This document shows, one piece after another, positions 22,298 through 33,200 of a stretch of DNA of 64,000 nt. Position numbers and translations under genes: made by a program. Under the pieces are notes generated by a model that was not told where the DNA came from, ran no database searches, and saw only the letters and a program-made list of their open reading frames with translations. Position 1 is the first letter of the stretch, and the number at the start of each line of letters is the position of its first letter. The stretch spans positions 5,180,631 through 5,244,630 of the forward strand of contig NC_051108.1 of NCBI RefSeq assembly GCF_901709675.1. The letters run 5' to 3'. The stretch comes from Syngnathus acus. Lineage: Eukaryota; Chordata; Actinopteri; Syngnathiformes; Syngnathidae.

Positions 22298-25200
22298 TTA
22301 AACTTGGAAGAAACTGACTTCTCCCCAGACTGTCACTTTTTTTATAGGATAGGAATACCCTGCGGTTTTGTCATATCGGTAAAACAGACGGTAGGACCTG
22401 TTGAACGTCACACAGAATTCCATAGCAGTTTGCTTGACGTGAATCTGTAAAACAGTACGATACATTTTTTTATCCATCCATTAGGTAGAACACAATTAGA
22501 TTTGTATTACCGTGAAGTCGTGGCCGGGATTGTAGGGTAGGAAAATTTTAGGAAACACTTGGTTCCTGTACACCCACTTTTCAGCCATATAGGCAGTGAC
22601 CATGGCGGTTTGTTTTTTCATCGAGAACGTCAGGCTTAGCGCAAGCCCCTCGTAACTGTGATAGGCAGGCAGTTTGGGATAATAATAGGAGGCCAAAAGA
22701 TTGACAGTAACCCTGGAACACACACACGGGTGTTGTCACGTTTATACACACACACAAAAGGTGAGCTAATTGAAACTGCAGCCATTATGGGGAAAAGTGA
22801 CTTTTTACAGAGTCTGATTGGCTCGTAGGTCGAGTTCGATGCCGTTGTATATAGCACGTTCTGTCAGAGGGATGATTTGCTACACAGACAGCAAAAAAAA
22901 GAGAACATAGTTAGTCGACACATTTTAGGTGCATCTTGAAACCACACACGAGGAGTTTGGCCATTTTGAACCATGGACTTTCTTGATGGGCCGAATGTTC
23001 TAACTTAGCAATTGAGTGACCTTGAGTGGATTTTTGACATAAGCCAATCAATTAACTCACATTTTAATTAGGGATATTTTTACTTTTGGCTAAATAACCA
23101 ATCAACCACCCAGAGAGAATTTACACTTCTACCTTCTTACTGCTCACTTTTTTTCCCCCCAGCTGCTAAACAAAAGCATTTCACATCTCGGCCTGAATAA
23201 TAATCTTGTCTACCAAAAATCAACTGGACAACCTTCATATTTGACTTTGACCAAATAACCTAAAATACAATCAATCAACCACCCAGAGAGAAATTACACT
23301 TCGTGGTACTCAGTCAAAAGGATTGTCCTTTCTTCGCACCTCACGCCTTATCTTTGGTTTCTTGTTGGTCAGTTTGGTGTTGGGCAGCTTCTGCAAAACA
23401 AAAGAACATGTCAACCACAGAGGCAATTTACATTTCTTGATACATCTTGTCAGTCAAGAGGATTGGCTTTTCGCACCTGCTTCTGTCCTTGCACCGTGGG
23501 CTTCACCGAGACTGAGGTCACGTTCATCGCTGGTGTCTTAGTGGTCAGTGTGGTGTTGGGCAGCTTCTGCAAAACAAAACCACAGAGGCCATTTACATTT
23601 CTTGATGCATTGTGAATCAGTCAAGAGGATTGTCCTTGCACCGTGGTCTTTACCGAGACTGAGGTCACGTTTAGCCCTGGTTTCTTAGTGGTCAGTGTGG
23701 TGTTGGGCAGCTTCTGCAAAACAAAGAACATGTCAACCACAGAAGCAATTTACATTTCTTGGTACATTTTGTATCAGTCAAGAGGATTGTCCTTGCTCCG
23801 TGATCTTTACCGAGACTGAGGTCACGTTCATCGCTGGTTTCTTAGTGGTCTGTGTGGTGTTGGGCAGCTTCTGCAAAACATAAGAACATGTCATCCACTG
23901 AGGCAATTTACATTTCTTGGTACATTTTGTATCAGTCGAGGGTTGTCCTTGCACCGTGAGCTTTACCGAGACTGAGGTCACGTTCAGCGCTGGTGTCTTA
24001 GTGGTCAGTGTGGTGTTGGGCAGCTTCTGCAAAACAAAGAACATGTCATCCACAGAAGCAATTTACATTTCTTCGTACATTTTGTATCAGTCAAGAGGAT
24101 TGTCCTTGCACCGTGATCTTTACCGAGACTGAGGTCACGTTCATCGCTGGTTTCTTAGTGGTCTGTGTGGTGTTGGGCAGCTTCTGCAAAACATAAGAAC
24201 ATGTCATCCACTGAGGCAATTTACATTTCTAGGTACATTTTGGATCAGTCGAGGGTTGTCCTTGCACCGTGAGCTTTACCGAGACTGAGGTCACATTCAG
24301 CGCTGGTGTCTTAGTGGTCAGTGTGGTGTTGGGCAGCTTCTGCAAAACAAAGAACATGTCAACCACAGACACAATTTACATTTCTTGGTACATTTTGAAT
24401 CAGTCAAGAGGATTGTCCTTGCACCGTGGTCTTTACCGAGACTGAGGTCACGTTCAGCGCTGGTTTCTTAGTGGTCAGTGTGGTGTTGGGCAGCTTCTGC
24501 AAAACAAAACCACAGAGGCCATTTACATTTCTTGATGCATTGTGAATCAGTCAAGAGGATTGTCCTTGCACCGTGGTCTTTACCGAGACTGAGGTCACGT
24601 TCAGCCTTGGTTTCTTAGTGGTCAGTGTAGTGTTGGGCAGCTTCTGCAAAACAAAGAACATGTCAACCACAGAAGCAATTTACATTTCTTGGTACATTTT
24701 GTATCAGTCAAGAGGATTGTCCTTGCACCGTGATCTTTACCGAGACTGAGGTCACGTTCATCGCTGGTTTCTTAGTGGTCAGTGTGGTGTTGGGCAGCTT
24801 CTGCAAAACATAAGAACATGTCATCCACTGAGGCAATTTACATTTCTTGGTACATTTTGTATCAGTCAAGAGGATTGTCCTTGCACCGTGATCTTTACCA
24901 AGACTGAGGTCACATTCAGCGCTGGTGTCTTAGTGGTCAGTGTGGTGTTGGGCAGCTTCTGCAAAACAAAGAACATGTCAACCACAGACGCAATTTACAT
25001 TTCTTGGTACATTTTGAATCAGTCAAGAGGATTGTCCTTGCACCGTGGTCTTTACCGAGACTGAGGTCACGTTCAGCGCTGGTTTCTTAGTGGTTATTGT
25101 GGTGTTGGGCAGCTTCTGCAAAACAAAAGAACATGTCAGCCACTGAGGCACTTTACATTTATTGATACATCTTGAAGAGGATTGGCCTTTCGCACCTGCT

Positions 25201-28200
25201 GCTGTCCTTGCACCGTGGTCTTTGCCGAGACTGAGGTCACGGTCATCTCTGGTTTCTTAGTGGTCAGTGTAGTGTTGGGCAGCTTCTGCAAAACAAAAGA
25301 ACATGTCAACCACAGAGGCCATTTACATTTCTTGATACATCTTGAAGAGGATTGGCCTTTCGCACCTGCTGCTGTCTTTGCACCGTGGGCTTCACCGAGA
25401 CGGAGGTCACGTTGATCTCTGGTTTCTTGGTAGTCAGTGTGGTGTTGGTCAGTTTGGTGTTGGGCAGCTTCTGCAAAACAAAAGAACATGTCAACCACAG
25501 AGGCAATTTTCATTTCTTGATACATCTTGAATCGGTCAAGAGAATTGGCCTTTCGCACCTGCTGCTGTCCGTTCACCGTGGGCTTCACCGAGACTGAGGT
25601 CACGTTCACCGCTGGTTTCTTAGTGGTCTGTGTGGTGTTGGGCAGCTTCTGCAAAACATAAGAACATGTCATCCACTGAGGCAATTTACATTTCTTGGTA
25701 CATCTTGAATCAGTCAAGAGGATTGGCCTTTCGCACCTGCTGCTGTCCTTGCACCGTGGGCTTTGCCGAGACTGAGGTCACGTTCATCGTTGATTTCTTA
25801 GTGGTCACTGTGGTGTTGGGCAGCTTCTGCAAAACAAAAGAACAGGTCAACCACAGAGGCAATTTACATTTCCTGGTAAATCAGTCAAGAGGATTGTCCT
25901 TTCGCACCTGCTGCTGTCCTTGCACCGTGGGCTTCACCAAGACTGAGGTGACGTTCATCGCTGGTTTCTCAGTGGTCAGTGTTGTGTTGGGCAGCTTCTG
26001 CAAAACAAAAGAAAATGTCAATCACAGAGGCAATTTACATTTCTTGATGCATCTTGAATCAGCCAAGAGGATTGCCCTTGCACCGTGATCTTTACCGAGA
26101 CTGAGGTCACGTTCAGCGCTGGTTTCTTAGTGGTCAGTGTAGTGTTGGGCAGCTTCTGCAAAACAAAAGAAAATGCCAATCACAGAGGCAATTTACATTT
26201 CTTGATGCATCTTGAATCAGCCAAGAGGATTGCCCTTGCACCGTGATCTTTACCAAGACTGAGGTCACGTTCAGCGCTGGTTTCTTAGTGGTCAGTGTAG
26301 TGTTGGGCAGCTTCTGCAAAACAAAGAACAGGCCAACCACGGAGGCAATTGACATTTCTTGATGCATCTTGAATCAGCCAGAGGATTGTCCTTGCACCGT
26401 GATCTTTACCAAGACTGAGGTCACGTTCAGCGCTGGTGTCTTGGTGGTCAGTGTGGTGTTGGGCAGCTTCTGCAAAACAAAGAACAGGTCAACCACAGAG
26501 GCAATTTACATTTCTTGATGCATCTTGAATCAGTCAAGAGGATTGTCCTTGCACCGTGATCTTTACCGAGACTGAGGTCACGTTCAGCGCTGGTTTCTTA
26601 GTGGTCAGTGTGGTGTTGGGCAGCTTCTGCAAAACAAAGAACATGTCAACCACAGACGCAATTTACATTTCTTGATGCATCTTGAATCAGTCAAGAGTCC
26701 TTGCACCGTGATCTTTACCGAGACTGAGGTCACGTTCAGCGCTGGTGTCTTGGTGGTCAGTGTGGTGTTGGGCAGCTTCTGCAAAACAGAGAACAGGTCA
26801 ACCACAGAGGCAATTTACATTTCCTGGTACATCTTGAAATCTATTAAGAATATTTGGCCTTTTGCACCTGCTGCTGTCCTTGCACCGTAGGCTTCACCGA
26901 GACTGAGGTTATGTTCATCGCTGGTTTCTTGGTGATCAGATTAATGTTGAGCAGCGTCTGCAAAACAAAAGTACATGTCAACCATAGAGGCAATTTACAT
27001 TTCTTGGTACATCTTGAATCAGTCAATAGGATTGGACTTTCGTACCTGCTGCTCTCCTTGCACCGTGGTCTTTACAGAGACTAAGGTTACATTAAACGCT
27101 GGTTTCTTAGTGGTCAGTGTAGTGTTGGGCAGCTTCTGCAAAGCAAAAGAACATGTCAACCACAGAGGCAATTTACATTTCTTGGTACATCTTGGATCAG
27201 TCAATAGGATTAGACTTTCACACCTGCTGCTCTCCTTGCACCGTGGTCTTTACAGAGACTGAGGTCACATTCAACGCTGGTTTCTTGGTGGTTATTGTGG
27301 TGTTGGGTAGCTTCTGCAAAACAAAAGAACATGTCAACCACAGAAGCAATTTACATTTCTTGGTACATTTTGAATCAGTCAAGAGGATTGGCCTTTCGCA
27401 CCTGCTGCTGTCCTTGCACCATGGTCTTTACCGAGACTGAGGTCACGTTCACCGCTGGTTTCTTAGTGGTCTGTGTGGTGTTGGGCAGCTTCTGCAAAAC
27501 AAAGAACAGGTCAACCACAGAGGCAATTTACATTTCCTGGTACATCTTGAAATCTATTAAGAATATTTGGCCTTTTGCACCTGCTGCTGTCCTTGCAGCG
27601 TGGTCTTCGCCAAGACTGTGGTCACATCGATCTCTGGTTCCCCCGCGGTTAGTGAAGTGTTGAGTGGCTTCTGCAAAACAAAAGAACATGTCAACTACGT
27701 AGGCAATTTACATTCTTGATACATCTTGAATCAGTCAAGAGGATTGGCCTTTCGCACCTGTTGCTGTCCTTGCACCGTGGTCTTCGCCAAGACTGAGGTC
27801 ACATCGATCTCTGGTTTCTCGGTGGTCAGTGAAGTGTTGAGTGGCTTCTGCAAACCAAAAGCACATTTTTCATTTCTTTTTGACCCATGACCAACCTACC
27901 AACAACCAACCATCATTCAAGTAATTCTAGGAATAGTCTTACTTTGGCTAAAAATTCTAAAAACCATTTTGAATTTTCAACCACATAGATGGAGTTAACA
28001 CTTCTTGGTAGATCTTAAAATCAGTCATGGATTGGCTGTTTGCACCTTTTGCTCCTTTCCTTGCACTGTGGGCTTCACCGAGACTGTGCTCACATTCTTC
28101 AAAGTGTTCCTATTGGTCAGTGCAGTGTTGATTATCTTCTGCAAAACAAAAGCTTATATCACATCTGGTTTTGGCATGAACATTTGGACTCTTTCAGCCA

Positions 28201-29008
28201 ATCCAATTACTCATGTATGAATTTCAAATATTTTGACACAATCAACACATATCTGGGTACATCTTAATCACACAAGAGGATTGGTCTTTCGCACCTGCTG
28301 CTGTCCTTCCAACGTGGGCGTGACCGAGCTCGAGTTCATCTCTGGTTAAGGGAGGAAGGATGGAAATGAGGAAGTGTTGGGAGAAATAATGAAATGAAAG
28401 AAGAAATGGGAGAACATTCTAAAGAAAAACATACAACTTTTGGATTAATAAACAAAGGACACTTGAGACAATGATGGTGGTCTTGGCTGCTGGGTTTTTA
28501 TTTTCAGTTTTCATTTAATTCTCACTTTAAAATACATAATTCCGAGAAAAAAGTTACAATCCTGTCAACCTTTTTTTGCCTCACTAATCTTTTTTTGGTG
28601 ACATTTTCCAAATCTTATTTTATATGTATAACGTTTCCCTTGTTTTTGCAATCAGTAGATCTAAATAAATTTAAAAAAAACTTTGAATTTATTAAAGTTT
28701 AAGTATCGTCATTTTAATTCCTTAATTTCCTTTCCCCGTGTTTATGTAATTGCAATGTATTTAATTGGCTTACGACCCAATATTTAGGTTATTCTGCCTC
28801 CTGCTGTTATATTTCAAAATTGCTTTCAGGCAAGGAGTATAGTTAATATTATGATTGTCGTTTTTTCAGTTTTTTTCAACACAATTCATTTAACAAAGTA
28901 AACTTTAGATAATAAAGGTCACGTTCATCCGAACTTTTGCTCACCATAAATCACCCATGCGGCAATCATTAGCACAATTGTGCCCGCGGCAAATCCAATG
29001 GCCTTCAT
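22298..29008 (-). CDS. Membrane-anchored or secreted galectin-like protein with exon-repeat mucin-like stalk (novel)
   Basis: I do not recognise this gene from any named family member. The first exon (28945-29008) encodes MKAIGFAAGTIVLMIAAWVIY, a signal anchor or signal peptide. Exon 2 is 28295-28341. Then comes an array of small phase-0 exons (KLPNTTLTTKKP...GQQQ) from 28138 down to 23340, giving a Thr/Lys/Asn-rich stalk with NTT and NVT sequons in almost every unit. The last exons, 22809-22879, 22511-22712 and 22298-22444, encode 139 residues that resemble a galectin carbohydrate domain: strand pattern LALSLTF, KW, FPKIFLPYNPGHDF, EFCVTFN and a C-terminal VTVWGEVSFFQV. Trp is kept, but the sugar-binding His, Asn and Arg of HxNPR...N...WxxE are not. 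If only donor-bearing exons are spliced, the protein is 589 aa. The galectin assignment is by eye; a related beta-sandwich fold is the alternative. Confidence 0.72.
23654..25115 (-). repeat. Block of ten stalk-exon copies lacking the normal splice donor
   Basis: Ten consecutive copies (starts 23713 to 25115) lack the 20-bp segment (plus strand gcctttcgcacctgctgctg) that holds the last codons and the GT donor. Without it the exon reads ...VQGQSS and then TGA. These copies also carry GTAAAG in place of GTGAAG at the SVSVK codons, a possible in-frame cryptic donor that would give 60-nt exons (for example 23654-23713 or 23811-23870). They are either pseudo-exons or shortened exons. Confidence 0.75.
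26096..26778 (-). repeat. Second block of five donor-less stalk-exon copies
   Basis: Copies starting at 26155, 26313, 26469, 26626 and 26778 carry the same 20-bp donor deletion as the 23.7-25.1 kb block. They are flanked on both sides by intact copies. In some of them the TGA that would end translation has changed to TGG. The shared breakpoint implies a single deletion spread by unequal exchange or gene conversion. Confidence 0.75.
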
Positions 29009-30224
29009 CTTCAACCTTGACGATTGAAAACTGGACCGTACGCAGTTCCAACCAAACTCCTGCAGCTATGCAGACAAGAGTGAAGAGTGGACGCTCAAGA
29101 ACCTGCACAAGGACAAGCCCAAGCGAGAAACTCGTCACATACTGTAAACGTCCACGCAAAGAACACCTGCTGATTCTTTTGCGCAATCATAAAGTCGCCT
29201 TTACCAGCCAAGATTTCTCTTTATTGGCTCTCATCTCTATTTAGAACTTTAATAACAAAAGACATGTTACAGTATATACGTGCAAACTTTATATACACTA
29301 TTTCAAAATCATTGGACCAAAGCCAGTTGCTTTTCATAGCAAGTTTAGACATGATTTAGATTTGATAAACAAAAACACGGATTTTAAATTCTTGCATAAA
29401 CTCTCATCCCCTTGTATGATGCAGCATTACCTTTATTATCTCTTTCTATTATTATTATCATCATTATTATTATTAGTAGTAGTATTTAATTTCCTCTTCT
29501 CTTTCCTTTGTTTTGAAAACTGTTGTACTGCTTGTATTAATGGTGATGCATTGAATTGGGTCAAAAATAACCCAATTATGGGTCAAAAAGGGAGTGAACG
29601 CCATGTGGGTTCATTTAATCCTTTTTATACAAAACTCTCATATTAATAAAACAATCATATCTCTGTTTTGTGAAAATAAACATGTTGGTTGAATTGACCC
29701 AAACATAGCGTACCCTGAATTTGAACTTAGTGTTCAGTCATTCGCTTTGCAGAAAAGAACAACAAGAAAGAACAACAAGAAAGAACCAAAGAGCATGTAT
29801 AATCCTGCAGCATGGGTCACAAACACATGTTTTGTAATAAGGAAATGTGTTTCAAAGTTTGCGAGGACATTTTGTGACGTCCTACCTCACGTAGGCAGGG
29901 GCGACCTGGAAGATTATGTAAAAAAAAAAAATATTTTGTTTGGGATTGGAATTACAATGAATAAAACAATTATTCTCTCGTTATTATTCTGTTCAAATTT
30001 TAGTATTTGTCATTGCATCCTTGACATTTGATAAAAATCCAAAACTATTTGAATATCCCTGTATTGTCCAACAGTTGCCACTAGACGGCGACACTGTGTT
30101 TTAAGCACCATTTAACAACCTTGATGTCTCCACAAAATAACTCGTGTTGTCTTCCGGCTCATTTCTAGCGCGTGGGTAGTCGACAACGTGAAGCTTTATC
30201 AAGAACGCAGAAAACTACACAACA
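29009..30224. other. Divergent intergenic region, galectin-like gene / rpf2
   Basis: This 1.2-kb AT-rich stretch should hold the promoters of both genes. It contains (att)-rich low-complexity sequence near 29450-29490 and no ORF I can support. I looked here for GTF3C6, expected between AMD1 and RPF2 in the human order, and did not find it. Confidence 0.5.
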
Positions 30225-33200
30225 ATGGCACAGTCCGACGGTATAATGTAAGTTTTCTGACGCGAAATACAGCGTAAAACTTTATTCTGTATGTGTAGTT
30301 TAATGGTGCGTATTTGTGCACGTAAAATAAAAGTTCAAACCGAGCGGCAAAGTAAATTCCAAAATGGTCGTTTTATAGTAATATTTGTATTATAACAACA
30401 GGCAGTGTCACGGAAGTTACTTAAATGAAACGTAATTGTCCTCTACAAATGATATATAAACACAGCGGACATTTCAATATTTCATTTTTGTCCACGTAAT
30501 AATGTAATTTTACGGAAATGGCAAATGGCTCCCTCCTTGTTTCAGATATAAGAAATACCTGCACGTATAAAGTTTCATCAAATCTACTTGTAGAATGTCT
30601 CTTGTAGTGAATATCTAAATTTCAATCGGGGTGGCCTTTAAATGTGATGATGATGAATGTTTATTTCGAACATTAAAAAAAGCAAATACAAGAAAAAAGT
30701 AAAATAAAAAAAATAACTCAATAGTACAATAGAATCAGAATCAGAATCAGCTTTATTGTCAATTCCTTCATGCTAGGACACACAAAGAAACCGAAATACC
30801 GTTCCCCCTATCCCACGGTGACGAGACACAGCACACGATTAACACCCAAGTAAAACAACGGGGAGAGAGTTCAGGACCCCAACAGCCCGGAGATCACAAA
30901 CTTCGCCAGTGGCGAGCAGTGCTGGCATCTCACAACAAAGTCCCGGCACCATTCTTCACGGATGTAGACGCACAGTCCACCTCCACGCGATGTTCCCCCT
31001 CGTACAATGGCCCGGTCCGCCCGATAGCGCGCCATCCGCTCCAGACGCACAGCAGCTACGCACTGTCCGGTCCGCAGAACTCAGCAGGCATGTTGATGTC
31101 CAGCGATCGAACGTCCGCCAGAAGAATGGAAGGCACGGCCGGGCGAGCTGGGGTGGCCGCCAGCCAGGCCCGGACGCCCAACCGGGGGAAGAATAGCAGG
31201 CGAGTCCGGCGACGCTCCAGGACGGCGCAGACCGAGCGCCTTTAATGTCCCCGCTTCAAAGTTCAGGTCGCCACAAAACTCGCTTTCGCCGATGTCGAGC
31301 AGAACCAGCCCGCCGCACTTGAAGCACAACCCGGTACGACGAGACGAACACACAAAACTGGCGGACAAACCCACATTAAACGACAAAACAAAACACCGTT
31401 CGGGACAGAGAGAGGCCGCAGCGTGTGCACGCGCCGCCATCTTACTTCCTCCACGTTGCATTATAATTTTCCCCTTTATAATAAACTCATATTTGTTTGA
31501 AAAGGAGTAGAAAGAAGCCTAAGCTTATCTGGCTCTACCCTTGGTAAGTAACTACATATGTTTATATATACATCCTTAAATACATAGACTCAAATTTATG
31601 TATATGTATTTAAGATGTATTTAAATGTCTTGGTGCTATGTAAATGTGAAGATTTTCTGCAAACATGTCAGTACTGTATGGAATTGTATAACTCTGTACT
31701 GTGGTTTTGTTCCTCAGAAAACCCAAGACCAAGCGCTCCAAGCGCTTCCTGGAGAGTAGAGCACCCAAACTGGCAGAGAAGGAAAAGAGTGCCATGATTA
31801 TGAAAGGGGGGAATGCCAATCAAAATATTAGCCAGGCCCTAAAGGATATCGTAAGTCAACTGATGCTACCCAATTTAAAAGACAATGATAATCGATGAAG
31901 CAAAATGGTCAGTCATCATGTCCACCACTACTGTAAACGTTTCTAGTTTGAAAATGGTATATTTCTAATTTTATGCAAAAGAAGGTCATTGAAATGTATG
32001 GATTCAGTCAAACCCTTTTATTTTTCTCTTCCAGTATTCCCTTAAAAAGCCCAATGCTGTTCTGTACAAAAAGTAAGTCTTTTTTATGATACCTCATCAT
32101 ATCTCCCATCAACAATCCTTTTCTAAACCACATGACTTGTTGTAGTACCAAGAATGACCTGTAGAGCGGCGGTCTATTGCCACAGAGCATCCAGACTGCT
32201 GGAAAATAAACTGAAAAAAATGCATATATGCAACCCATATCACAGGAAATTGGTTTTATAATCTTTTAGAGAAACCCCAAAATATGCATTTTTGTTGACT
32301 TCAATCAGATAGGTAGGGGCCAAATGGTCAAATTTTACCTGATTATCTTCATATGTGAACCCTACTTTATCTGCTGTGGATAAAATCTGAATTTTCTTTT
32401 CAGGAAGAACATCACAAAGCCGTTTGAGGACTCAACGTCACTGGTTGGTTAAGACGAAGCTCACCTACGTATTGTAAACGTTTTGCACTTTATCACCTAG
32501 GAATTTACCTTTTTTTTTTTTTTTTTTAGGAATTTTTCTCCAAAAAGTCAGATTGCTCTCTGTTTCTGTTTGGTTCCCACAACAAGAAACGACCCAACAA
32601 CCTCGTATTTGGTAAACATTTCTCACTTCTGGGTTCCTTAACGAGTATTCATTCTGTTTTGGTATTGGATGTTATCAAGATAACTTGCCTGCTGTCACCG
32701 TAATGGAAAATATTATGTATTTTCTATGATCTGTATTCATTGTAGTCTGTAAATGTGAAAATCCTACTTGAGTACAGTTCTGAAATATTTGTACTCACTT
32801 ATACTTTACAATATTTAGAATGACGTGCAAATTATTTTGCGTGTCTTCTCTGCTTTTATTTGTAGGCCGTTTATTTGACTTCCACGTGTTGGACATGATT
32901 GAACTGGGAATCGAGAAGTATGTCTCCCTGAGTGAGATTAAGGTATTTAATACGACATTACATCTGGTTTTCAGTTTACGATGGTTTTGCTTGTGGGTTT
33001 TATAAAAATCCTATTTTGGGAAGGACAGACTGTATTAAGATTACAAAATATATTTTCTGACTGAAACACAATAGATGTTGGACATCGGATTTAACCTTCC
33101 GTTTTCTTCTCGTTTTTGCAGTTGAGTAAATGTCCCGAGGGGACCAAACCAATGCTTGTGTTTGCTGGCGAGGCTTTTGATATGAACAACGAGTACAAAC

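Larger units (their letters stand above)
23340..28138 (-). repeat. Tandem array of 29 copies of one stalk exon plus its intron
   Basis: Copies start (acceptor tttgcag) at 28138, 27847, 27670, 27491, 27313, 27135, 26957, 26778, 26626, 26469, 26313, 26155, 25997, 25826, 25648, 25470, 25285, 25115, 24958, 24800, 24643, 24496, 24339, 24183, 24026, 23870, 23713, 23566 and 23390. Two period classes are visible, about 178 bp and about 157 bp. Fourteen copies keep a GT donor after GGACAGCAGCAG or a variant. Eleven of these exons are 90 nt, one is 105 (25366-25470, with an extra LTNT-type repeat), one is 93 (28046-28138) and the last is 51 (23340-23390). All are multiples of three and phase 0, so any number can be spliced without a frameshift. 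The exon at 28295-28341 is a shortened relative of the unit. Confidence 0.88.

Noticed and set aside
25136-25717. 193-codon minus-strand frame through several stalk repeats
   Set aside because: It reads through introns and splice donors of neighbouring units. Real exons are 90-105 nt pieces inside it.
23340-27847. Regularly spaced direct repeats that could be taken for a CRISPR array or satellite
   Set aside because: The repeats are 150-180 bp with splice signals and coding exons inside, in a vertebrate genome; they are exon-intron units of one gene.
31081-31461. 126-codon minus-strand frame in rpf2 intron 1
   Set aside because: It lies in a GC-rich interspersed repeat where long frames arise easily. 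No recognisable domain.
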